DNA of 64,000 bases from contig NZ_CP049838.1 in the NCBI RefSeq assembly GCF_013085465.1, forward strand, positions 8,060,001-8,124,000, written 5' to 3'. Of the stretch, positions 25,346-33,186 are shown piece by piece. Positions within the stretch are counted from its first letter, which is position 1, and the number at the start of each line of letters is the position of its first letter. A program made the position numbers and the translations under genes. The stretch is from Streptomyces asoensis (GTDB lineage: Bacteria; Actinomycetota; Actinomycetes; Streptomycetales; Streptomycetaceae). The notes beneath the pieces are model-generated. The model searched no databases. It saw only the letters and a list, made by a program, of their open reading frames with translations, and was not told the origin of the DNA.

Positions 25346-26122
25346 GTGCTGGACTACGACGAGGAAGCCGAACGCTACGACGCCTGGCGCGGCGGCGAGC
25401 CCAGGGCGGCGGCCGCCGCGGAGGGCGTCCTCGGTCTCGTACCGGCCCGGGCGCGCAGCCTGCTGGACGTGGCCTGCGGCACGGGCATCGTCACCCGGCG
25501 CCTCGCGGCCGGGCGGCCCGGCCTGCGGGTGACGGGTCTGGACCGGGCGCCCGCCATGGTCGGCCACGCCGCCGCCCGGTTGCCCGGAGCGGTCGTCCTC
25601 GCCGACGGCCGCCGACTCCCCTTCCAGGAGGGGGAGTTCGACGCCGTCAGCAGCGTGTGGCTGCTGCACCTCGTCGAGGACCCCACGGACGCGCGGCGGA
25701 TCGTCGCCGAGTGCGCCCGGGTGCTGCGGCCCGGCGGGGTGTACGTCACCACGGTCGACAAGGGCGCCTCCCACAACGTGGGCAGCGACATCGATGTCGT
25801 GCTGTCCTCGCGCCCGCAACGCCCGGCCTCCGACACCGCGGCGCTGGTGGCGTCGTACGCCGTCGAAGCCGGCCTGGTCCCGGCCGGGCAGGCCCGTTTC
25901 GCCGGGCGGGGGCAGGGCCGCAGCCCGCGCCGGGCCATCGCGGACCTGCGACGCGGCTGGTTCGTCACCCTGCCGCCCGGTCACCCCCTCGCCGACGAGT
26001 TCGCCGCCCGCCTCGCGGCCCTGCCCGACCAGGACCGGCCCCGCGCGGACCCCGCGTTCACGCTGAGCGCGTTTCGGAAACCGTTTCCCGGCCCGTTTCC
26101 CGGTTCGTTTCGGGACGGGTGA
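25346..26122 (+). CDS. Class I SAM-dependent methyltransferase
   Basis: A 258-residue methyltransferase. SAM motif I is LLDVACGTGIVTRRL, followed by VTGLDRAPAMV (motif II) and VLADGRRLPFQEGEFDAVSSV (motifs III-IV), then RVLRPGGVYV. The substrate is unknown. The GTG at 25346 (MLDYDEEAERYDAWRGGE) is preferred because AAGGGGGAG precedes it and family members open with DYDxxAxxYD; an upstream GTG at 25265 is possible. The last 65 bases overlap the convergent gene at 26058, through a stretch of repeated CCGTTTCC-like words. Confidence 0.8.
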   Translation: MLDYDEEAERYDAWRGGEPRAAAAAEGVLGLVPARARSLLDVACGTGIVTRRLAAGRPGLRVTGLDRAPAMVGHAAARLPGAVVLADGRRLPFQEGEFDAVSSVWLLHLVEDPTDARRIVAECARVLRPGGVYVTTVDKGASHNVGSDIDVVLSSRPQRPASDTAALVASYAVEAGLVPAGQARFAGRGQGRSPRRAIADLRRGWFVTLPPGHPLADEFAARLAALPDQDRPRADPAFTLSAFRKPFPGPFPGSFRDG

Positions 26123-26594
26123 AGTCCATGACCCAGTTGGTCAGCCAGGTCTCCCCGCCGTCCAGCGAGAAGGCCTGCTCCCAGCGGGCGGAGGTGTCGC
26201 ACACCCCGGACCAGACGAACCGGGCCCGCACGTCCTTGCCCTCGTGCGTGTCGTCGCCGTAGAACTCACCGCGGTCGCGGCCGCCGCCCTGGTTATCGTC
26301 GGCGTCGCCGAAGCCGCCGATCACCGGTGGGAACAGCCTGCCGCTCCGGCTGGACGACCAGTTCAGCGACCACTGGCCGCTCTCCGGGTCGAAGAGCCTC
26401 AGTGTCAGCCCCTTCGTGCCGAGGTGCGGCATGTCGATCTCGTCGATGTTCGCGGCCCCGTCGAACAGCGGCCGGCAGCGGGCTGTGGACGGGAACTCCT
26501 CCCAGTCGCTGTCGGGGTCGAGGAAGTCGGTACGCCGGCGGTGCTGGACCTCCCACACGCCGTGAAGGAAGTCGAAGTCGTGCGGGCTGCTCAT
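26058..26594 (-). CDS. Conserved hypothetical protein (DUF1579/lipocalin-like)
   Basis: A 178-residue soluble protein of unknown function. DFDFLHGVWEVQHRRRTDFL, EFPSTARCRPLFDGAANIDE and GLTLRLFDPESGQWSLNW resemble the beta-barrel DUF1579 type (small-ligand barrels). GFVWSGV-type strands follow, then a charged, repetitive tail of RET-like units that arises where the gene overlaps the convergent methyltransferase. It is coupled by ATGA to the upstream gene, forming a two-gene operon opposite the WYL regulator. Confidence 0.65.
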   Translation of the reverse strand: MSSPHDFDFLHGVWEVQHRRRTDFLDPDSDWEEFPSTARCRPLFDGAANIDEIDMPHLGTKGLTLRLFDPESGQWSLNWSSSRSGRLFPPVIGGFGDADDNQGGGRDRGEFYGDDTHEGKDVRARFVWSGVCDTSARWEQAFSLDGGETWLTNWVMDFTRPETNRETGRETVSETRSA

Positions 26595-27202
26595 GAGCGG
26601 TCTCCCGTCGTTCCCTCGGGCAGGGAATCGGTCAAGTAGGCGTCGAGGTCCGGTACTTCGGGAGCGGGGCGGGCAAGCATGTGCCGCACCCACGCGTCCC
26701 GTTCGTGGAGGATCGGCGGCAGTTCCCAGACGCAGCCGATCCAGGGCCTATCGATCGTGACGAAGTGGCTCGGGTCGTCGTCCGGGCAACCGAGCACCGA
26801 CTGGCCCGCGGCCGCGCCCCGGAAGTGCAGGACGTTGTCCCACACCCAGCTGTAGGCGTTGAGATAGGCGCCGTCGTCGCCACCCCGGTGCAGCACGACG
26901 AAGGTGGCGGGCGGCGTCCCGTCCGGCGCCGGCAGCAGTTCGGGAAGGATCGCGTACGCCGCCTTCTCCACCTCGGGCGCGATGCCCGCCGGGTCGGACG
27001 TGACGTGGTAACGCTTGATCCACCGGCCCGCCACCTCGATCGGCGGGGGCGCCGTGAGCAGCTTCTCCACGAAGGGGAGCATGGGGGAGAGGGAGAGGGA
27101 GAGGGAGGGGGAGGGGAAGGGGGAGGGAGAGGAAGAGGGGGAGGGAGAGGAGGAGGGGGAGGAAGGGGCGGGGAAACGCGGATCGTGGGAAACAGAGGTC
27201 AT
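26591..27202 (-). CDS. Hypothetical protein with Ser/Pro low-complexity leader
   Basis: A 203-residue protein I do not recognise. The first 40 residues are nearly all Ser and Pro, encoded by a pyrimidine-only tract. The remaining part (from MLPFVEKLL at residue 41) looks folded: WIKRYHVTSDPAGIAPEVE, FVVLHRGGDDGAYLNAYSW, FVTIDRPWIGCVWELP, ERDAWVRHML. A start at residue 41 would have no purine-rich ribosome site, so 27202 is retained. It heads the operon divergent from the WYL regulator, whose palindrome lies 20 bases upstream. Confidence 0.6.
   Translation of the reverse strand: MTSVSHDPRFPAPSSPSSSPSPSSSPSPFPSPSLSLSLSPMLPFVEKLLTAPPPIEVAGRWIKRYHVTSDPAGIAPEVEKAAYAILPELLPAPDGTPPATFVVLHRGGDDGAYLNAYSWVWDNVLHFRGAAAGQSVLGCPDDDPSHFVTIDRPWIGCVWELPPILHERDAWVRHMLARPAPEVPDLDAYLTDSLPEGTTGDRS
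27083..27168 (+). repeat. 86-nt uninterrupted polypurine tract (G-rich)
   Basis: The + strand is purine-only for 86 bases, mainly GGGGGA, GGGAGA and GGAGGA words, near the 5' end of the minus-strand gene. Runs of four or more G groups of at least three meet the usual G-quadruplex pattern, and the mirror-like purine tract could form triplex DNA. On the mRNA it is C/U-rich. It may be only slippage-driven expansion. Confidence 0.85.
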
Positions 27203-27221
27203 GGGCAGGACGCTAGGCCCG

Positions 27222-27248
27222 CTTCACTGACATCCTGTGTCAGTGAAG
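27222..27248. promoter_or_regulatory. Perfect 11-bp inverted repeat, likely WYL-regulator operator
   Basis: CTTCACTGACA and TGTCAGTGAAG flank a TCCTG centre: a perfect palindrome of 27 bp. It spans the GTG start codons of the WYL regulator (27237/27243) and lies 20 bp upstream of the divergent operon. A protein bound here would block both promoters, implying autoregulation plus control of the two hypothetical genes. Confidence 0.75.
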
Positions 27249-28211
27249 TCCAGCCGACTCGTGTCGATCCTGCTGCTGCTCCAGACCCGGGGCCGGATGA
27301 CCGCCGCCCAGCTCGCGCAGGAGCTGGAGGTGTCGGTGCGTACCGTCTACCGGGATGTGGAGGCACTGGGCGCGGCGGGTGTCCCGCTGTACGGCGACGC
27401 CGGTCATGCCGGCGGCTACCGCCTGCTCGACGGTTACCGCACCCGCCTGACCGGACTGACCGCCGACGAGGCGGAGGCCCTCTTCCTCGCCGGCGTCCCC
27501 GGTCCCGCCGCCCAACTGGGCCTCGGTCCGGTCCTGGCCGCCGCGCAGCTGAAGGTCCGCGCCGCGCTGCCGCCGGAACTACGGACGCACGCGGACCGGA
27601 TCAGCGGCCGCTTCCACCTGGACGCGCCCGGCTGGTACACGGATGCGGGGACGGACGAGACGCCGTATCTGTCGGCGGTCGCCGACGCGGTGTGGAACAA
27701 CAGGATTCTGTATATCGTATACCGTCGCTGGCGTGAGCCCACCGACGTCGAACGCCGGCTCGAACCCTACGGCCTGGTCCTGAAGGCGGGACGCTGGTAC
27801 GTCGTGGCCGGCCCGGGCCCGCGCACCTTCCGGGTCGACCAGATCCTCGAACTCGCCGCCTCCGACGAGGTGTTCACCAGGCCGGACGACTTCGACCTGG
27901 CCGCCCACTGGACGGCGTACCAGCAGGGCTTCCACGAGCGCTTGTACAAGGACAAGGCGGAGGCGGTGGTGCGACTGGCCCCGGGGGTGACCCTCGCCCG
28001 TGCGGTGCGACTCGACGGACCCGCCGGGGCGGACGGCTGGACGGTGGCCAGGGTCCCCATCGAGTCCGTCGAGCACGCCCACGCCGAATTCCTGCGCCTG
28101 GGCGCGGACATCGAGGTGCTCCAGCCGCCGGAACTGCGTGAACGGATCGCCCGGACGGTGACAGAACTGGCCGCGGTGTACGGCAACTCGCCTGTCAGCG
28201 GCGGCAACTGA
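27237..28211 (+). CDS. WYL-domain transcriptional regulator (HTH_11-WYL)
   Basis: A 324-residue regulator. The winged helix (SRLVSILLLLQTRGRMTAAQ then LEVSVRTVYRDVEAL) occupies residues 5-60. The WYL domain includes YRRWREPTDVERRLEPYGLV and AGRWYVVAGP, followed by a WCX-like C-terminal segment (AEAVVRLAPGVT). WYL domains sense nucleic-acid or small ligands in characterised regulators. GTG starts exist at 27237 and 27243; neither has a ribosome site, suggesting a leaderless transcript. The start lies inside the palindrome described at 27222, so self-repression is likely. The lyase gene follows 39 bases downstream. Confidence 0.86.
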   Translation: MSVKSSRLVSILLLLQTRGRMTAAQLAQELEVSVRTVYRDVEALGAAGVPLYGDAGHAGGYRLLDGYRTRLTGLTADEAEALFLAGVPGPAAQLGLGPVLAAAQLKVRAALPPELRTHADRISGRFHLDAPGWYTDAGTDETPYLSAVADAVWNNRILYIVYRRWREPTDVERRLEPYGLVLKAGRWYVVAGPGPRTFRVDQILELAASDEVFTRPDDFDLAAHWTAYQQGFHERLYKDKAEAVVRLAPGVTLARAVRLDGPAGADGWTVARVPIESVEHAHAEFLRLGADIEVLQPPELRERIARTVTELAAVYGNSPVSGGN

Positions 28212-28250
28212 GAGACGGAACCCATCCGTCCCTCCCAGGAGGTACGTCTC

Positions 28251-30182
28251 GTGCAGCACCCGCATCCGCACCCGCATCCCCATCCGCACCCGGAGCCTCA
28301 CCCGCACGCGGATCCCCCTCCGCACAAGCACCGCAGACGAAGGGTCGTCCTCTCCGCGCTGGCCGCCACCACGGCCCTGGTCGGCGCCGGCCTGACCACG
28401 CTCGGCGCAGGCACGGCCGAGGCCGCCACGGCCCGCCAGGTGGAGGCCCTCGACCGGGGCGTCGTCAGCGTGCACACCGACAGCGGCAACCTGGTCAGCT
28501 GGCGCTGGCTCGGCACCGACCCCGACAGCGTCTCCTTCAACGTCTACCGGGCCGGCACCAAGGTCAACTCGGCCCCGGTCACCGGCTCCACGAACTACTT
28601 CCACTCCGGCGCCCCGTCTCAGGCCGACTACACGGTGCGCGCGATCGTGAACGGCGTCGAACAGGCCGACTCCGTCCACGCGATCCAGTTCCGCACCGGC
28701 TACAAGGACGTCCCCATCACCCCGCCGGCCGGCGGCACGACCCCCGACGGCGTCGCCTACACCTACGAGGCCAACGACGCCTCCATCGGCGACCTGGACG
28801 GCGACGGCGCCCTGGACATCGTCCTGAAGTGGCAGCCGACCAACGCGAAGGACAACTCCCAGTCGGGCTACACCGGCAACACGATCGTCGACGGCGTCAA
28901 GCTCGACGGCACCCGCCTGTGGCGTGTCGACCTCGGCCGCAACATCCGCTCCGGCGCGCACTACACACAGTTCCAGGTGTACGACTACGACGGCGACGGC
29001 AAGGCCGAGATCGCCATGAAGACGGCCGACGGCACGGTGGACGGCGCGGGCACGGTCATCGGCAGTTCCTCCGCCGACTACCGCAACTCCAGCGGCTATG
29101 TGCTGTCCGGCCCCGAGTACCTGACCATGTTCAACGGCCAGAGCGGCAAGGCGATGCAGTCCGTCGACTACGTCCCGGCCCGCGGCACGGTCTCGTCCTG
29201 GGGCGACTCGTACGGCAACCGCGTCGACCGCTTCCTTGCGGGAACCGCTTACCTGGACGGTTCCCGACCCTCGCTGATCATGGCACGCGGTTACTACACA
29301 CGTACCGTGATCGCCGCCTGGGACTGGCGGAACGGCGCCTTCACCCGCCGCTGGACCTTCGACACCAACTCCTCCACCAACACCGGCAAGGGCTACGACG
29401 GCCAGGGCTCGCACAGCCTCTCCGTCGGTGATGTCGACGGCGACGGCAAGGACGAGATCGTCTACGGCGCGATGGCGGTCGACGACAACGGAAACGGCCT
29501 GTGGACCACGAAGACGGGACACGGCGACGCCCAGCACCTCGGCGACCTCGACCCGTCGCACGCCGGCCTCGAGTACTTCAAGGTCTCGGAGTCGACCGGC
29601 CAGCCCGCAGAGCTGTACATCAACCCCGCGAACGGCACGGTCAACTGGCAGACGGCCGCCTGCTGCGACAACGGCCGCGGAGTCGCCGGTGACATCTGGG
29701 CGGGCAACGACGGCGCCGAGGTCTGGTCGGCCTCCGACACCTCGATCCGGGACGAGGCGGGCGCGACGAAGGGCCGCGAGCCGTCCTCCGTCAACTTCCT
29801 CTCCTGGTGGGACGCCGACCCCGTCCGTGAACTCCTCGACGGCACCCACATCGACAAGTACGGCACGTCCTCGGACACCCGTCTCCTGACCGGCTCGGGC
29901 GTCCACTCCAACAACAGCACCAAGGCCACTCCGTCGCTGTCCGGCGACATCCTCGGCGACTGGCGCGAGGAGGTCATCTGGCCGACCAGCGACAACACGG
30001 CCCTGCGCATCTATTCGACGCCGCTCGAGACCACGACACGCATCACGACCCTGCTCCACGACACGATGTACCGCACAGGCCTGGCCTGGCAAAATACTGC
30101 ATACAACCAACCGCCGCACCCGAGCTACTTCCTCGGCAACGGTATGCAGACGGCACCCCGCCCGACGGTCTACACGCCCTGA
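28251..30182 (+). CDS. Secreted rhamnogalacturonan lyase, family PL11
   Basis: A 643-residue exported pectin-degrading enzyme that cleaves the rhamnogalacturonan I backbone by beta-elimination. Residues 2-27 are a run of His-Pro pairs before a Tat-like RRRR and hydrophobic stretch (VVLSALAATTALVGAGL). The mature part starts ARQVEALDRGVVS and continues with PL11 blocks such as WRWLGTDPDSVSFNVYR, repeated calcium-type DxDGDG loops (GDLDGDGALD, YDYDGDGKAE, GDVDGDGKDE) and SWWDADPVRELLDG. GTG start with AGGAGG upstream. There is no CBM. It is close behind the WYL regulator and convergent with the xyloglucanase. Confidence 0.88.
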   Translation: MQHPHPHPHPHPHPEPHPHADPPPHKHRRRRVVLSALAATTALVGAGLTTLGAGTAEAATARQVEALDRGVVSVHTDSGNLVSWRWLGTDPDSVSFNVYRAGTKVNSAPVTGSTNYFHSGAPSQADYTVRAIVNGVEQADSVHAIQFRTGYKDVPITPPAGGTTPDGVAYTYEANDASIGDLDGDGALDIVLKWQPTNAKDNSQSGYTGNTIVDGVKLDGTRLWRVDLGRNIRSGAHYTQFQVYDYDGDGKAEIAMKTADGTVDGAGTVIGSSSADYRNSSGYVLSGPEYLTMFNGQSGKAMQSVDYVPARGTVSSWGDSYGNRVDRFLAGTAYLDGSRPSLIMARGYYTRTVIAAWDWRNGAFTRRWTFDTNSSTNTGKGYDGQGSHSLSVGDVDGDGKDEIVYGAMAVDDNGNGLWTTKTGHGDAQHLGDLDPSHAGLEYFKVSESTGQPAELYINPANGTVNWQTAACCDNGRGVAGDIWAGNDGAEVWSASDTSIRDEAGATKGREPSSVNFLSWWDADPVRELLDGTHIDKYGTSSDTRLLTGSGVHSNNSTKATPSLSGDILGDWREEVIWPTSDNTALRIYSTPLETTTRITTLLHDTMYRTGLAWQNTAYNQPPHPSYFLGNGMQTAPRPTVYTP

Positions 30183-30191
30183 GTGAGCGAA

Positions 30192-30224
30192 GGGTGCGCG
30201 TCCCGGTCCCCGGGGCGCGCACCC
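30192..30224. terminator. Bidirectional terminator hairpin between PL11 and GH74 genes
   Basis: GGGTGCGCG (30192-30200) pairs with CGCGCACCC (30216-30224), extended inward by TCCC/GGGG with one wobble. It fills most of the 49-bp gap between the convergent lyase and xyloglucanase genes. Confidence 0.75.
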
Positions 30225-30231
30225 ACGGTCG

Positions 30232-32937
30232 TCAGCTCACCGTGCAGCTCTGCTCACCCAGTCTGAACGCCGCCGGTTTCGTGTTCGATCCCGACCAGCT
30301 GCCCGTGAAGCCGAAGCTCACGGACGAACCGGCGGCCACGTTGGCGTTCCAGTTCACGTTCTTCGCCGTCACCGTCGAACCCGACTGCGTGTAGTCGGCG
30401 TTCCACAGTTGGGAGACGGTCTGGCCGTTCGGGAAGGCCCAGTTGAGGTTCCAGCCGGACCAGGCGCTCGTGCCCGTGTTGGCGAGCTTGACGTCCGCCT
30501 GGAAGCCGCCCGACCACTGGTTGGTGATGGTGTACGTCACCGCGCAGGCGCCGGTGGGCGTGGGGTCCGTGGGATCTGTCGGGTCCGTGGGATCCGTACC
30601 TCCGTCCCCGCCGCCGGTGTCGGAGGTGTCGCCGTAGATGACACCCCGGCCGTTCGTCGAGATGTAGACCCGCCCGTACACCCTCGGGTCGCCCGTGATC
30701 GCCGCTCCCGTCCAACCCCACTGGTGGACATCGTCGTTGATGCGGGTCCAGGTCACGCCCTTGTCCGTCGAGCGGAAGATGCCCCGCACTCCGGCGATCT
30801 TCGCGCTGGTGTAGAGGGTCTGGTACGACGCGCCCGCCGCCGCCTTGCCGAACCCGATCGTGTCGGCCTGCTCGACGCCCGACAGCTTGGTGAAGGTCGT
30901 GCCGGAGTCCGTGGAGTGCCACAGCCCGTACGCACCGTCGCTCGCCCCGCCCGCCAGCCAGACATCACCCTTCGTGCCCGGCAGCGCCTTGAAACGCACA
31001 CTGTCCCCACTGGGCAGACCGGTCGCCGCGGACCCGGTGAAGGTCGCTCCGCCGTCCGAACTCACGTAGAACCTGCCCGACTTGAAGCCGTAGAAGGTCT
31101 TGGGGTCGACCCGGTCGGACTCGACGATCGCACCGGCCGGGATCCCGCTCGACGCCTGCCACGAGGTGCCGAAACCGGCGGTGTACTGCACGCCGGCGCC
31201 CGCCGGGCTCCAGACGAAGCGGCTGCCGTCCGCCGCCGCGGCGACCGTTCCGCCGCCGCTGACCCCCGAAGGGTCCGTCCCCGCGAACCAGTTGGCGCCG
31301 TTGTCCGTCGAGAACGCCACGTGCGGACCCGAGTCCAGGTTTCCGACGCGCACCACGGTGTTCGGGTTCGTCTCGGCGTAGTCCAGGCTCGTCGTCGACG
31401 TGAAGTTCGGGGAGGTGAACATCATCGACGGCACCTTCGTCAGGTCCGTGTGGCGGAAGCCGCCGATGTCGCCCAGCGCGCTGAGCAGAGGAGCGCCGGT
31501 CGGTGGCGAGGCGATGTCCAGGACCGCCGTCTCCTCCAGCCCCTGCACCATCGGCTTGATGGTGAACTGGCCCCCGCTGTCCCAGTTGGCCAGGTTCTCC
31601 GTGCCGTAGATCGTCGCACCCGTGCCGTACATCATGCGGCTGGAGTTGAACGGGTCGATCTCCAACGCCTCGGTCATCCAGCCGAGTTTGGGCGTCTGCT
31701 CCGGCGGCGACGGGTTGGCGCCCCAGGTCAGCCACGGCGACGACGAGACATCCATCGTGTACCGGTTCGCGCGGTTGGGGTACGACGTGTAGTCCCACGC
31801 CTTCGTCCAGGTGCCGCCGCTGTCCGTCGAGCGGAAGATCTGGGTGTCCGGCCACCAGGAACTGTAGGCGGTGGCCATGACGGTGCCCGGCTTCTGCCGG
31901 TCGATCGTCAGCCCGCTGAAGCCGTAGTACGTGTCGGCCTCCGCCACCGGACTGATGTCCGTCCAGGTGCCGGTCGCCGTCGCGTACCGCCACAACCGGC
32001 CCTTGCCGCCGTCGTACGGCCCGCCCTTGTCGCTGTATGCGATATACAGATAGCCGTTGACGGTATCCAGTACACCCTTGTGTGCCAGGTATCCCGTCGG
32101 CTGCCCGGCCAGCCGCGTCCACGTCGCGCCCGCGTCCGTCGACCGGTACACCGCGTTGTCCTTGTCCGCCACCCCGACGTAGATCGTCTTCGTCGCGGTG
32201 CCGGACGTCCCCGTGGACTCGTCGAAGGTGACCCAGACGATGCCCTGGTTGTCGGAGGCGTACCCGCTGGTGTCGGTCGGATCCTGCTGGTAGTTGCCGA
32301 CGTTGGGGAAGTTCGTCACCTGCGACCAACTGACTCCCGAGTCCGTCGACCGCCACAGGCCCTTACCGCTCGGCGCGCCCAGATACAGCACGCTGTTCCT
32401 GTTCGGGTCGACCGCCAGCCTCTCGCCCATGCCGCGGCCGGGCATGTTGCCGCCCAGCTTGTAGGGCAGGTCCGTCTTCTGCCAGCTCGCGCCCCGGTCG
32501 GCGGAGCGCAGCACGGCCCCGTTGCCCGGATCCCAGCTGTTGGTGTACGTGCCGACCGCCGCGTACACCTTGTTGGGATCGACGGAGTCGGAGGCCAGGC
32601 TCACCACGCCCGTGTGCCCCCAGTCCGCCCAGCCGACCGAGTCCAGCAGCGGCGTCCAGGTCTTGCTCGACTCCTGCCAGCGGTACGCGCCGCCGATGTC
32701 GGTGCGCGCGTAGGCGAGGTTCTTCTCCTTGCGGTTGAAGACGATGCCGGGCACGAAACCGCCGCCGTCCACCCGGGCGTTCTTCCAGGTGTACGACTCT
32801 GCGGCCGGCGTCGTCCGCGGGCTGCCGTCCGCGGCCAGTACGGGCGGACTGCCCGCGATCAGGCCGGCGGCGAGCGCCGACACGGCCATGAGAATGCGGG
32901 TTCTTCGCACGGTGGGGGTCCTTCCTCGCGAAGCCAT
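30232..32937 (-). CDS. Secreted xyloglucanase, GH74 with C-terminal CBM2
   Basis: A 901-residue exported endo-type glycoside hydrolase. After a signal peptide ending near VLAAD, two seven-bladed propellers follow with repeated STDSGVSW/STDAGATW/STDKGVTW-type blade motifs. Candidate catalytic Asp residues lie in YARTDIGGAYRW and in LGDIGGFRHTDL, as in GH74. A DPTDPTDPT linker precedes a CBM2 (GACAVTYTITNQWSGGF to GEQSCTVS) with the terminal Cys pair and conserved Trp. It attacks xyloglucan around cellulose fibres. It lies downstream of GH48 on the same strand behind a hairpin; no CebR box is visible directly upstream. Confidence 0.92.
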   Translation of the reverse strand: MASRGRTPTVRRTRILMAVSALAAGLIAGSPPVLAADGSPRTTPAAESYTWKNARVDGGGFVPGIVFNRKEKNLAYARTDIGGAYRWQESSKTWTPLLDSVGWADWGHTGVVSLASDSVDPNKVYAAVGTYTNSWDPGNGAVLRSADRGASWQKTDLPYKLGGNMPGRGMGERLAVDPNRNSVLYLGAPSGKGLWRSTDSGVSWSQVTNFPNVGNYQQDPTDTSGYASDNQGIVWVTFDESTGTSGTATKTIYVGVADKDNAVYRSTDAGATWTRLAGQPTGYLAHKGVLDTVNGYLYIAYSDKGGPYDGGKGRLWRYATATGTWTDISPVAEADTYYGFSGLTIDRQKPGTVMATAYSSWWPDTQIFRSTDSGGTWTKAWDYTSYPNRANRYTMDVSSSPWLTWGANPSPPEQTPKLGWMTEALEIDPFNSSRMMYGTGATIYGTENLANWDSGGQFTIKPMVQGLEETAVLDIASPPTGAPLLSALGDIGGFRHTDLTKVPSMMFTSPNFTSTTSLDYAETNPNTVVRVGNLDSGPHVAFSTDNGANWFAGTDPSGVSGGGTVAAAADGSRFVWSPAGAGVQYTAGFGTSWQASSGIPAGAIVESDRVDPKTFYGFKSGRFYVSSDGGATFTGSAATGLPSGDSVRFKALPGTKGDVWLAGGASDGAYGLWHSTDSGTTFTKLSGVEQADTIGFGKAAAGASYQTLYTSAKIAGVRGIFRSTDKGVTWTRINDDVHQWGWTGAAITGDPRVYGRVYISTNGRGVIYGDTSDTGGGDGGTDPTDPTDPTDPTPTGACAVTYTITNQWSGGFQADVKLANTGTSAWSGWNLNWAFPNGQTVSQLWNADYTQSGSTVTAKNVNWNANVAAGSSVSFGFTGSWSGSNTKPAAFRLGEQSCTVS

Positions 32938-32966
32938 GTGTGCGGGGGATACGGGACGTGCGACTG

Positions 32967-33001
32967 CCGGGCGGCCCCCTGTGCGGGTGGGGGCCGCCCG
33001 G
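32967..33001 (-). terminator. 13-bp perfect hairpin between GH48 and GH74
   Basis: CCGGGCGGCCCCC (32967-32979) pairs perfectly with GGGGGCCGCCCGG (32989-33001). It lies 186 bases beyond the GH48 stop and 30 bases before the GH74 start, so it could terminate or attenuate read-through from GH48 into GH74. Confidence 0.65.
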
Positions 33002-33186
33002 CCTGGGCCCCGTCGTCAGGTGACGGGGCCACGTACGCGGAACCTTCGAGCCACTCCGGCGAGGGGCGGGTGTCACCCCGCGCTCCCGAGCCCCGAAGGG
33101 GCGACCAGGGCGCGGGGAACTGCGCGACCAGCCACATCCGGCCCGCAGACGAACCCCGCCATACCCGCGGAGCGCTCAGCGGGGGC

